Below, in pieces: positions 1-8,229 of a stretch of 64,000 bases of DNA; the stretch's first letter is position 1; each line of letters opens with the position of its first letter. The notes under the pieces are model-generated. The model searched no databases. It was not told where the DNA came from and saw nothing but the letters and a program-made list of their open reading frames with translations. This stretch comes from Flavobacterium franklandianum (GTDB lineage Bacteria > Bacteroidota > Bacteroidia > Flavobacteriales > Flavobacteriaceae), in NCBI RefSeq assembly GCF_007097365.1, contig NZ_VJZR01000001.1, positions 496,001 to 560,000 of the forward strand, given 5' to 3'. Made by a program: the position numbers and the translations under genes.

Positions 1-1788
1 TAATCCTAATTGAAAAGAGGCATTCATCCAGCCAAAACCTTCTCGGCTGATATATTCAAAATCAGTTCCTTGGTTTCCATATTCAGCAAAAACCTTGTGT
101 GAAGCACTTACTACATCGAATTTTTCGGGAACAGTTCCGTTGTAATCGCTAGCGTTTTTTGTAATCGTCCAAAGCCATCTATATATCAATTCTTGAGCTT
201 TTCCTTCATATCCATAATTGATTAAGCCTCGCCAAATAACCATTTGATGTGGTGGCCAACCATTAGGAAAATCCCATTGACGCTGCATTTGGCCTTTTGA
301 AATAGTTGAAAGCGCCTCTTCGGAACAACCTGCTATTCCTCCTAAAAACACCAATTTAGGCAAACATTTTTCAATCATTTTATCGGCTTGTTCTTGGGTT
401 GCTATTTTTGCCCAAAGTGGAAAAAAGCTGGTTGCCGATAGAAAAATATTTTGTTTTTGGGTTTTAAAATTATAGTCAAAAAAGCAACTTTCTTGTTCAT
501 TCCAAAGTAACCGATTCATTATTTTTTTTCTACTCTCCGCTTTTTTTGCCCAATACTTTTTATTGTAAATTTTGGAATTGTATTCAAAATAATTATCAAA
601 ATATAGGGCGATTAATTCGGCAAAATCGGTTTCATATTTATACAACATTGCGTTGAGTTCGACTACATTCAAATGCGCACAATTTCCTTCTATTCGATAA
701 CTTGTGTCGTGACCACTTTCGCGAACACTTCGGTCGTGCACAAAATAAGCATCGAGTGTTTTGTTTTCGATTTTTCGATGGTAATAAAGATTTTCATACT
801 CAGAAATCGACAAATTTTCTGCTTCGGCGAATGGCTTTAGAATAGCATCATAATGTCCTGGTTCGGTTTCTGGAGGCAAACCAATTCCTTGTGCAAAATA
901 GCGATTCAGTCCATTTTCGGCAAGCCTTTTTCCGTTTTCCATCCAAACGGTTTCGTATTCTTTGATGCAAATTTCGAGCTTTTTGCGTAACCATTCTTGG
1001 TCTTTAACAGTCATTGCTTCATATACTTCCCGAATCATACTGGAATAAAAAGGAGGTTGCGTTCTCGTAAGATAATAGGATCTATTTGCATTGAGAATTT
1101 TGCCGTAATGGGTAATTTGATATTCAAAATTTTCGACCATACTTTGAGCTAAATCTAATTTCTGGTCGATTAGCAAACCTATGTTTTCAAAATAACTGTC
1201 CCAACCATACATTTCGTTAAATCGTGCTCCAGGAACTACAAAAGGAAATCCTTCGATATTTTGATCTTCCTTTTTTAAAGCTAAAGCTAAAATCCCTCCT
1301 TCGTTGTTGATGCTGCTTACATATTCTGATGAAATGATTTTTGGCAATTGAACTACTTTCAAGTTGAATATTGGTGCTAATTTTCGAAAATATTGCCATC
1401 CAAAATTGTCTGTAAAAGGGATGTAAATTATAGGTTTGTCGGTTTTTGATTTCGAATCAAGCAATAATTTTTCTAACCCTTTTTCGTCTAATGTTCTTGT
1501 TAACCCATCCCAAAAATATTTTCGAATCATTTTTGAAATCCGATCGGCAGGAAGTTGAAAAAGAGATTCGGTTTCAATGAAATCTTGATTATTTTCTTTG
1601 GCTAAAACTAATTCTTGTAATAAATTAGAAAGATAATAAGTGCCTTCAATAACAATTTCTTCGGAAGGAGATTTTAGAATAAATCGTTTTGGACCTTTGT
1701 CATCAACGGTTATTCTTTTGTCTTTATCCGTATCTTCTTGTTTTAATAATTGTTGAAGAGTTTGGTTTATGTTGAGTTTAAACTTCAT
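1..1788 (-). CDS. Trehalase, GH37 family (3' end outside the window)
   Basis: Hydrolyses trehalose to two glucose. The reading frame runs from an ATG at 1788 to the window edge with no stop, so about 596 residues are visible and only a short C-terminus is missing. Visible motifs are PGARFNEMYGWDSY near residue 185, RESGHDTSYR near 354 (Asp is the family's general acid), QWDFPNGWPP near 502, and YGNQGTDFEYISREGFGW near 570, which corresponds to the region of the catalytic base. No signal peptide is seen, so it is probably cytoplasmic. RESGHDTSYR is the form I associate with neutral, fungal-type trehalases rather than the ESGWDFSSR of E. coli TreA/TreF. The start codon overlaps the last 11 bases of the upstream permease gene, which suggests translational coupling and uptake of trehalose by that permease (inference). 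Confidence 0.9.
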   Translation of the reverse strand, partial: MKFKLNINQTLQQLLKQEDTDKDKRITVDDKGPKRFILKSPSEEIVIEGTYYLSNLLQELVLAKENNQDFIETESLFQLPADRISKMIRKYFWDGLTRTLDEKGLEKLLLDSKSKTDKPIIYIPFTDNFGWQYFRKLAPIFNLKVVQLPKIISSEYVSSINNEGGILALALKKEDQNIEGFPFVVPGARFNEMYGWDSYFENIGLLIDQKLDLAQSMVENFEYQITHYGKILNANRSYYLTRTQPPFYSSMIREVYEAMTVKDQEWLRKKLEICIKEYETVWMENGKRLAENGLNRYFAQGIGLPPETEPGHYDAILKPFAEAENLSISEYENLYYHRKIENKTLDAYFVHDRSVRESGHDTSYRIEGNCAHLNVVELNAMLYKYETDFAELIALYFDNYFEYNSKIYNKKYWAKKAESRKKIMNRLLWNEQESCFFDYNFKTQKQNIFLSATSFFPLWAKIATQEQADKMIEKCLPKLVFLGGIAGCSEEALSTISKGQMQRQWDFPNGWPPHQMVIWRGLINYGYEGKAQELIYRWLWTITKNASDYNGTVPEKFDVVSASHKVFAEYGNQGTDFEYISREGFGWMNASFQLGL

Positions 1789-2998
1789 TTTTCGATGTTA
1801 ATTTTTTTAATATAAAGAATGAAATTAATAATAATGTCATTGGAATTAAAGTAAAATAAAAAGCGTTTTCAGGACCTTGATTCATGAAAAGCCAACCTAT
1901 TATTCTGGAGCCAATGGTTCCGCCAAGTGCCGAAAAAACCACTATTAATCCAGTCATTGAACTATGTAAATTTTTAGGTAATGCACTTAAAATAACCGAA
2001 TTTAACAACGGATAAATGGGTGCGATAAACAATCCCACAAGTGGAAATGCAAAGCCTATCAATGGAATATCGCTTAGCGAATTGATATTTACAACTTGTA
2101 ATCCTACCGTTTTTGGCAACACAAATATCACAATTAGCATTGCACTAATAATGCAAAAAACCAACACCCAAATCCAGTCGACTTTCTTTGTGATTTGTCC
2201 TGCTATAAGCCTTCCAACTGCTAAAGAAACTGCCAATATACTCGCCATCATAATACTGATATTTTCTGGAAGATGAAGTACTTTGTCATTGAATGTGGGC
2301 AGCCAAGTCATAATTCCTTGCTCAATCATCACAAACAAGAAAGCGCTAATTACAAAAACTATAGTTAAAAGTTTTGCAAATAATTTGAACATTTGTCTAA
2401 AATCATCTGTTAAATTAACACCCGGAATTTGAGTTTGATTTTCGAATTTTGTAAAAAATAAAAATCCGAATGATAACAAAGAAATAAATGCTAAGAACAA
2501 ATATACATTTAGCCAAGCGTCAGGATTAGTCTCAGAATTAAAGGCTGGAAATAGGAAATAGGCCAAGGCAATCCCAATCATAAATACACCTTCGATATTG
2601 CTCATCAAGCTATTATGCTCTTTTTGATTTTCTGTGATTGTTCCTATTAGAGAATATACGGATACTTTTATTAATGCAAAAGATATACCAACGGTGGCAA
2701 AAAGTAATTTAGCAGTGTCAAATGAATTTCCAAAATACATGCTTATGCAAGCAAAAGTCACTAATCCTAATCCAATTAGCATAGCTTTTTTATAACCAAT
2801 TCTGGGCAGAAAGGATGCGATTAAAAAAGAGACAATTGCGATAGGTAAATCTTTAAATGCTTCTAATATACTAGCTTGAATTTCATTGACTCCATAATTT
2901 TTTTGTGATTTTAGGATTACAATTCCAACACTGTTTAGCAAAATTGCGAAAACAAAATAGTTGAGATACATTGCTATTTTAATGGTTTTTTTTTTCAT
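1778..2998 (-). CDS. MFS sugar permease, probably for trehalose or a related sugar
   Basis: A 406-residue protein with about 12 hydrophobic segments and the usual MFS halves joined by a more polar middle (around residues 190-205). The N-terminus MKKKTIKIAMYLNYF leads straight into the first membrane helix. The organisation resembles FHS/sugar-type major facilitator permeases of Bacteroidota, but no substrate-defining motif is clear to me. The downstream trehalase gene starts inside this gene's last codons (11-base overlap), so the two are surely co-transcribed and the permease probably supplies the trehalase. No LacI-type operator is visible in the 200 bases upstream, unlike the sugar genes to the right, so this pair may belong to another regulon. 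Confidence 0.8.
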   Translation of the reverse strand: MKKKTIKIAMYLNYFVFAILLNSVGIVILKSQKNYGVNEIQASILEAFKDLPIAIVSFLIASFLPRIGYKKAMLIGLGLVTFACISMYFGNSFDTAKLLFATVGISFALIKVSVYSLIGTITENQKEHNSLMSNIEGVFMIGIALAYFLFPAFNSETNPDAWLNVYLFLAFISLLSFGFLFFTKFENQTQIPGVNLTDDFRQMFKLFAKLLTIVFVISAFLFVMIEQGIMTWLPTFNDKVLHLPENISIMMASILAVSLAVGRLIAGQITKKVDWIWVLVFCIISAMLIVIFVLPKTVGLQVVNINSLSDIPLIGFAFPLVGLFIAPIYPLLNSVILSALPKNLHSSMTGLIVVFSALGGTIGSRIIGWLFMNQGPENAFYFTLIPMTLLLISFFILKKLTSKNEV

Positions 2999-3136
2999 TT
3001 ATTTCTTTTTCTAGTTTATAATATTCTTGAATGGTAATCATTTCATTAAATAGGAACTTTATCCTGTTTTTGGACAAGGTATCTAAATTTTTGACCCAGT
3101 TTTTCAACTTGATTGTAGGTAATTTAACAAAAAAAT

Positions 3137-3171
3137 AAAATAGGTTTCATAATAGTAAGAATGCCTATTTT
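3137..3171 (-). terminator. Hairpin terminator after the phosphorylase operon
   Basis: An inverted repeat AAAATAGG / CCTATTTT (3137-3144 and 3164-3171) with a small internal CAT/ATG extension. Read on the minus strand it is followed by a T-rich run, and it lies 27 bases downstream of the phosphorylase stop. It probably separates that operon from the permease-trehalase pair. Confidence 0.6.
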
Positions 3172-3197
3172 TTAAAAACTAAGTTATAGTATTAACA

Positions 3198-4931
3198 TTA
3201 ATAGCTATAAATCGTTGTTATTCCATTCTCAATATTTTCAATTGTAAAATTAAAGGTATCAAGATCTGCTTTTAAGTTCATAACAGATTTATTGTTTATC
3301 CATTTGATGTCAATTTTATCATCAAGAACATCGTTTATTTCTACTTGACCCAAAAACGCATTTGAAGTATTTCTTAGATGAATGATTTCGAGTTGTTTTT
3401 TTACAGTCTCTGTTTTCAAACCTTGAGCTACATCTAGCATAGACAATGTGGTACGATTTATTTCTTTATGACCTGCGCTGCCACCGTTATCTGCAGCTTG
3501 ATAATTATTTTTTCCAGCAAATATATCTAAATACCAAACTTGTGGAATCCCAGGCATAAACATTTGTATGGCTCTAGCTAAAAGCATTTTTTGTTCATCT
3601 TCACCCAATGCACTAAAAAATGTAGCGTTAATTTGATAATACGAAATTTTATTCCCTGATGGGTCATAAAGATTTTTCACACGACCGCCACGTTCCATAA
3701 TTGTGGTCATGATTTTTTCAATCTCGGCATCTTCCAACAATCCTTTGTTATAAGAGCCATTTACCTCTTTTCCTTTCAAATCTAAGACGGGTATTCCATC
3801 ATGGCAACCCAGCATGTTTACTGTTTTATAACCTTTAGCAATAATTTCATTTGCCCAACTTAGTAAGGCTTTGCTGGATTTGCTCTCAATAGTGTGAATG
3901 GTCAATCCGGGCAAGAAAAAGTCATAAATATAATAGCCCTTGTTTGCTACTTCATCATGCAAATGAAGTCCGTATTCTGCATGTATTTCTGGCAAAATCA
4001 TCAAATTATTTTTTTGAGCTATTTGCTTAATTCTCTCCAAATACTCCCAAGTTCCAGGTTTATTAAAGAAGTTGGACTCATCGACTTGTTTATGTAAATA
4101 AGCAAAAGCATCTAACCGAAGTATATTACAGCCATAACTACTTAATTTTTTTAGTGTTTCTTCGTAAAAGTCCCACACTAAGGGAGAGTTGGCATTTACA
4201 TCCATTTGTCCAAGATAGGTACGTTTTTGCTCTACAATTTGTACGATTTCTGCTTTTAAATTGGTAGAATCTTCAAAATCAATTGTGTTCAAATCAATAG
4301 ATTGTTCGATAGTATCATTGATCTTTTTTACAATTTGCGTTTTCAATGAATCTGTTAAGCCTTCAATACTTTTTAAATCAGCTAGAGCAATTGGATTGTA
4401 TGATATTTGTTGGTAAAATGTATTCCAATAAGGCTGTTCTGTTCCGTCCGGAAATCGTACTTTTAATATGGGTAATCCCGATTTTCTCATGAATAATTTA
4501 TTGAGAAACTGTGATTCTGGAATCACGATGTCATCTTCATTTTTCAGTCCGTTTCCTTCCCAGAATTCATTCCAATTGATAAAAAAATCTTTAAAAGTAG
4601 ATTTATCCCCTTTTTGCAACAAATCTTTAAATTGAGGTGATCCGACTGATAAATGGTTTAATACAATGTCAAATTTTAACTTGATATCAAGTGCATTTAA
4701 ATCATTCAGATCATTTGTGTCAACCAAATCTTTATTAATATTATAGTCAATAATAGAAAAACCCCTGTCTAAATCGCTATTAAAAAAAGTAGGCAATACA
4801 TACAATAAAGAAAAAGCATTTTTAAATTCAGCCATTTTAAGCATTGCTACCGTATCGCTAAGTTTGGCACCAATGCTATCTGGGTACACATTAAGCATAA
4901 CACCATTACTGATTTTATTATTTTCTTGCAT
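3198..4931 (-). CDS. GH13_18 sucrose-phosphorylase-type enzyme
   Basis: Phosphorolysis of an alpha-glucoside, most likely sucrose to glucose-1-phosphate and fructose, in the cytoplasm (no signal peptide). Family hallmarks are SDLDRGFSIIDYN at 52-64, FDIVLNHLSVGSPQFKDLL at 87-105, LRLDAFAY with nucleophile Asp274, ILPEIHAEYG with acid/base Glu315, and GCHDGIPVLD with Asp378. At 577 residues it is much longer than bifidobacterial sucrose phosphorylase (about 500). About 80 extra residues lie between the NHLS motif and the nucleophile, a size closer to glucosylglycerate-type GH13_18 phosphorylases. The neighbouring fructokinase and sucrose-type permease favour sucrose as substrate, because the fructose released would be trapped by the kinase. 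It starts 6 bases after the fructokinase stop and is the last gene of the operon. Confidence 0.85.
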   Translation of the reverse strand: MQENNKISNGVMLNVYPDSIGAKLSDTVAMLKMAEFKNAFSLLYVLPTFFNSDLDRGFSIIDYNINKDLVDTNDLNDLNALDIKLKFDIVLNHLSVGSPQFKDLLQKGDKSTFKDFFINWNEFWEGNGLKNEDDIVIPESQFLNKLFMRKSGLPILKVRFPDGTEQPYWNTFYQQISYNPIALADLKSIEGLTDSLKTQIVKKINDTIEQSIDLNTIDFEDSTNLKAEIVQIVEQKRTYLGQMDVNANSPLVWDFYEETLKKLSSYGCNILRLDAFAYLHKQVDESNFFNKPGTWEYLERIKQIAQKNNLMILPEIHAEYGLHLHDEVANKGYYIYDFFLPGLTIHTIESKSSKALLSWANEIIAKGYKTVNMLGCHDGIPVLDLKGKEVNGSYNKGLLEDAEIEKIMTTIMERGGRVKNLYDPSGNKISYYQINATFFSALGEDEQKMLLARAIQMFMPGIPQVWYLDIFAGKNNYQAADNGGSAGHKEINRTTLSMLDVAQGLKTETVKKQLEIIHLRNTSNAFLGQVEINDVLDDKIDIKWINNKSVMNLKADLDTFNFTIENIENGITTIYSY

Positions 4932-4937
4932 ATTTTT

Positions 4938-5888
4938 TTATAAAAGTTGAGATAGAATATTGATGTTGTCCGGTAATCTACCTACGTTTTGCAGTTTTAA
5001 AGCTGCTAATTTCAAGGCAATATCCAAACATTCATGCATTGGTTTTTCTTTGATGTAAGCAAATAAAAATCCAGACCAGAAGGCGTCACCCGCACCAGTA
5101 GAATCGATAACCTTATCAATTTTAATCGCTGGCATTTGTATGATTCCCTTTCCTTTTTGGGATAATTTAACACCTTTGCTGCCTAAAGTTAGGCATACTA
5201 TATCTACACCTTCATTATGGAAAAAATCAAAAATAGCTGAATGTGGTAGTTCTTTTTCAAAAAGGCGCAGCATGTCGTCTTCACTAATTTTAATCAAAGG
5301 ATTAAAACTGCAATAAGTTTTAATTACCTGAAAGGCTTCTTCTTGACTATTCCAAAGTTTTTTGGCATAATTAATATCTATACTTAATTGACATCCTAAG
5401 TTATAGGCTTCTTGCGCTTTTTTTAGAATTGTTTTTTGGGCAGGGTTTTTACTTAATGCAAAGCAAGTAGTATGGTATATTTTAGTATTTGATAAAATTT
5501 GTTCAGAAATTTGTTCTTCATATATGCAGCAATCTGCTTCACGATAGGGTATGAAATCTGGTGTACCATCAGATCTTGATACGAATATAACGCTTGTTGA
5601 TTTATCTTCTAGGACATTAACATGATTTGTATTTACCCCAACACTTGACAATCTATCCAAGATATAACTGCCAAAACCATCATTGCCTACAGTAGCAACC
5701 AATGTAGTATTCAAACCTAATCGCGTAGAATTCATGGCGACATTAGTAGGAGAACCTCCTAAATATCTGTGGTAATCTCTAGTTTCGTTGATAAGAACAC
5801 TTTCTTGGTGCCCAATAAAATCTACTAATACTTCTCCAACGCAAAGGATATCTATAGTATCCATCATATTATTTATTGAATTATTCAC
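4938..5888 (-). CDS. Fructokinase, PfkB/ribokinase family
   Basis: ATP-dependent sugar kinase, probably fructose to fructose-6-phosphate. PfkB features are visible: GGSPTNVAMNSTRLG (44-58), the GND core around 68-70, and the C-terminal STGAGDAFWSGF with catalytic Asp268. The length of 316 residues is normal. The start overlaps the permease stop by 8 bases and the stop is 6 bases before the phosphorylase start, so the three genes form a tight operon read from the operator-bearing promoter near 7200. Starts at Met8 or Met9 are also possible. A second PfkB kinase (29162-30052) serves the GH32 operon, and the two are clearly different proteins rather than a recent duplicate. Fructose as substrate is inferred from context. 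Confidence 0.85.
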   Translation of the reverse strand: MNNSINNMMDTIDILCVGEVLVDFIGHQESVLINETRDYHRYLGGSPTNVAMNSTRLGLNTTLVATVGNDGFGSYILDRLSSVGVNTNHVNVLEDKSTSVIFVSRSDGTPDFIPYREADCCIYEEQISEQILSNTKIYHTTCFALSKNPAQKTILKKAQEAYNLGCQLSIDINYAKKLWNSQEEAFQVIKTYCSFNPLIKISEDDMLRLFEKELPHSAIFDFFHNEGVDIVCLTLGSKGVKLSQKGKGIIQMPAIKIDKVIDSTGAGDAFWSGFLFAYIKEKPMHECLDIALKLAALKLQNVGRLPDNINILSQLL

Positions 5889-7179
5889 TTAATTTATGTT
5901 TTTTGTTTTTGATTAACAAGGTGAAGATAGCTGCCAGTACTAATAATATCCCCGCAAAACGAATTGCTTGACGAGGATCGTTATCTAAAAAGTTCTTTAA
6001 AATGTAACCAAAGGACAGGTTTTGAATAATCATTGGAATAACAATCATCATATTTATAATTCCCATATAAACCCCGTAACGCTCTTTTGGAATAACTGCA
6101 ACGACCATCAAATAGGGAATGCCCATCATACTTGCCCAAGCAATTCCGTAGCCAATAATCACCGCAAAAAACATGTATTGATTTTGAACTATAGGAAACC
6201 ACAATAAAGAAATAGCTCCAAATAGCAGACACGAAAAATGAATCATTTTTGCACCATGTTTTTTGGCTAATTTGGCCAAATAAAAAGCAATAGAAAATGT
6301 CACTATAAATCCAAAAGCACCAATTAATCCATTCCATTCAACCGCTTTTTCGTAACCCATCACATCCTTTGGAGTTACATTCCACACAGACAAGGCGATG
6401 CTTTTTGAATTGTTTTGCCAATAGCACATCATCGCATACCACTGAAACAAATACACCAAAAACAGCTGCCACATCACTGTTGGCATATCTAAAACGGCTT
6501 TGTAAATATCTATGAAAGGCGAAAAAATATTTAAAGGTTCTGCTTTTAAAATCACTAATTCTTCTGCTGTTGGAGGGATTTCTTTTGTTTTGCTCATACT
6601 CCACCAAATGGAAGTAACAGAAAGGATTGCTCCTAAAAAGAAGGAAGCATAAATCCAAGTGGGTAACGAACCTGTATAGCCTACAAAAACAATTGGAAAA
6701 AGAAAAAGAGAAATATAGGCCAAAAACTGCCCGAAACCTGTAAAAAAGCTTTGAGCCTGAAAACCTATTGGTTGTTGTTCTTCGTCCAGCGTATCAGCAA
6801 TAAAAGCTCGATACGGCTCCATAGCGGTATTGTTTCCTACGTCTAAAATCCAAAGCAAACCTGCAGCCATCCATAACGAACTGCTAAATGGGAATAGGAA
6901 TAATGCGATACTACAAACTATGGCTCCAATAAAAAAGTACGGTTTTCTTCGTCCCCATCTTGGATGCCAAGTTTTATCACTCATTGCACCAATTATAGGT
7001 TGAATCAATAAACCCGTTAAAGGCCCTGCAAGATTTAGTATCGGAATTTGGTCTGGATTTGCTCCAAGAAAATCATAGATAGGATTGACAGCGCTTTGTT
7101 GCAAACCAAAACTGTATTGAATGCCAAAAAAACCAACATTCATGTTGATAATCTGCCAAAAACTTAATTTAATTTTCAT
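5881..7179 (-). CDS. SUT/GPH-type MFS permease, probably sucrose import
   Basis: A 432-residue inner-membrane permease. The N-terminal half carries the pattern shared by plant sucrose transporters and SLC45-like proteins: FGIQYSFGLQQSAVNPIY, then NLAGPLTGLLIQPIIGAMSD and WGRRKPYF (residues 75-82) in the loop between helices 2 and 3. About 12 membrane segments are visible. It is the first gene of the operon with fructokinase and GH13_18 phosphorylase, which fits proton-coupled import of intact sucrose followed by intracellular phosphorolysis. The promoter upstream has two copies of the LacI-type palindrome. Maltose or another alpha-glucoside remains possible as substrate. Confidence 0.85.
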   Translation of the reverse strand: MKIKLSFWQIINMNVGFFGIQYSFGLQQSAVNPIYDFLGANPDQIPILNLAGPLTGLLIQPIIGAMSDKTWHPRWGRRKPYFFIGAIVCSIALFLFPFSSSLWMAAGLLWILDVGNNTAMEPYRAFIADTLDEEQQPIGFQAQSFFTGFGQFLAYISLFLFPIVFVGYTGSLPTWIYASFFLGAILSVTSIWWSMSKTKEIPPTAEELVILKAEPLNIFSPFIDIYKAVLDMPTVMWQLFLVYLFQWYAMMCYWQNNSKSIALSVWNVTPKDVMGYEKAVEWNGLIGAFGFIVTFSIAFYLAKLAKKHGAKMIHFSCLLFGAISLLWFPIVQNQYMFFAVIIGYGIAWASMMGIPYLMVVAVIPKERYGVYMGIINMMIVIPMIIQNLSFGYILKNFLDNDPRQAIRFAGILLVLAAIFTLLIKNKKHKLSE

Positions 7180-7199
7180 TTTTTTTGCCTTTTATTCTT

Positions 7200-7207
7200 T
7201 AAATATA
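7200..7207 (-). promoter_or_regulatory. Candidate -7 box of the sucrose permease operon
   Basis: Read on the minus strand this is TATATTTA, a near match to the Bacteroidota TAnnTTTG box, 20 bases before the permease start. I chose it among several AT-rich options because it puts the two operators at the same distances (about 45 and 66 bp) as at the susC promoter, so this call is guided by that comparison. Confidence 0.4.
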
Positions 7208-7243
7208 ATTGTAAAATATATAAAAAGAATAGTATTAAAATTA

Positions 7244-7276
7244 AAAACGTTTTCGGAACAACCGAAAACGTTTTCG
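7244..7276. promoter_or_regulatory. Tandem LacI-type operators upstream of the sucrose permease operon
   Basis: Two palindromes lie 21 bp apart centre to centre: AAAACGTTTT at 7244-7253 (followed by CGG) and the full CGAAAACGTTTTCG at 7263-7276. The same 14-mer occurs at 21045, 21065 and 30274, with a one-base variant at 26137. The central CG in an A/T palindrome is typical of LacI-family operators. The likely binding protein is the LacI-family regulator at 38765 (inference). Confidence 0.8.
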
Positions 7277-7307
7277 AAATATTAGATTTATTCTAAATAG
7301 ATAAAAT

Positions 7308-8228
7308 TTATTCTACGTCATAAGGAATAATTATTTCCGTTTTCCATTCTAATTCATTACCGCCGTTAAATGGATTGTCTAAGAAATGCTCTAACGGTTT
7401 GTTCTTTAGTTTAATATCATGTTTTTTTGCATAATCTAATAATGTAAACCAAGCCCTGTCCGAAGTTCTAAAATTTCCGTAATAGGTGGCCTGAATTCCC
7501 TTTATTGACGGTATTGTTTTAAATTTTACAGTACTATCTGGAACATATTTTGTGTCTTTGGAAATTGGAAAACAATAATTAAAACTAACAATTTCTTTAT
7601 CCTGATCCCAATTGGTAACTTCTAAATAAGGACGAAAACCGATTATTTTTATTTTATTCCTATCTAAATAACCTACAATTTTAGCATCATATCCAATCAT
7701 AGTTTGTGCTTTTTCTTGCACAACACTTTTTAAAGAAATATATGCTACATAAATTTCTTTTGATGTTTTTTCGCCATCAATTTTAATTTTAAAATCGTCA
7801 ATATGATCCTCAAGTCCCGTTTTAAAAGATTTGATTTTCTCTATTTGTGCAGTTTTGAATTTGGTTGGATAAAAAGGGACAGTTAATCTATTATACAACG
7901 AATGATTTAAATCTTTTATTCCGATAGAAACACTGGTCGTAGAATCGTTTATTGAATTCATATTCCAGGTATATTCCATTTCTTCATCTGCATCTTTCAT
8001 CTGTTGTTTTATAAAATCGTAATTTCTTTTTTCAAGAATCGTATAATTCTCATTCTTGCCTTTTTTCTGAGCTGTTGACCACTCATTAATGCCTTGAAAA
8101 ATAGTTCCAGTTGCAGTTTTTGCTGTAAAAGTGATACAATAGTCACTTTCTTTTACAAATAAATACCAACCTAATAAAAGAGAAAACCCAACACTTAAAA
8201 TTATTATAATTTTTTTTCTAAAATTCAT
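7308..8228 (-). CDS. Membrane-anchored protein with GyrI-like/effector-binding C-terminus
   Basis: A 306-residue protein with one N-terminal hydrophobic segment (about residues 7-26) that would anchor it in the inner membrane facing the periplasm, or act as a signal sequence. The middle resembles a SRPBCC-like fold only loosely. The C-terminal 140 residues have the layout of AraC-type effector-binding (GyrI-like) domains: a YYGNFRTSDRAWFTLLDYAKKHDI stretch and an end of the form LEWKTEIIIPYDV. There is no DNA-binding domain. It starts 1 base after the stop of the haloperoxidase-like gene and is the last gene of the susCD-linked run. A ligand-binding role is plausible but the ligand is unknown. 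Confidence 0.6.
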   Translation of the reverse strand: MNFRKKIIIILSVGFSLLLGWYLFVKESDYCITFTAKTATGTIFQGINEWSTAQKKGKNENYTILEKRNYDFIKQQMKDADEEMEYTWNMNSINDSTTSVSIGIKDLNHSLYNRLTVPFYPTKFKTAQIEKIKSFKTGLEDHIDDFKIKIDGEKTSKEIYVAYISLKSVVQEKAQTMIGYDAKIVGYLDRNKIKIIGFRPYLEVTNWDQDKEIVSFNYCFPISKDTKYVPDSTVKFKTIPSIKGIQATYYGNFRTSDRAWFTLLDYAKKHDIKLKNKPLEHFLDNPFNGGNELEWKTEIIIPYDVE

Positions 8229-8229
8229 T

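Noticed and set aside
1217..1399. A 60-residue frame inside the trehalase gene
   Set aside because: The trehalase frame with all GH37 motifs runs through this region, and the short frame has no recognisable content.
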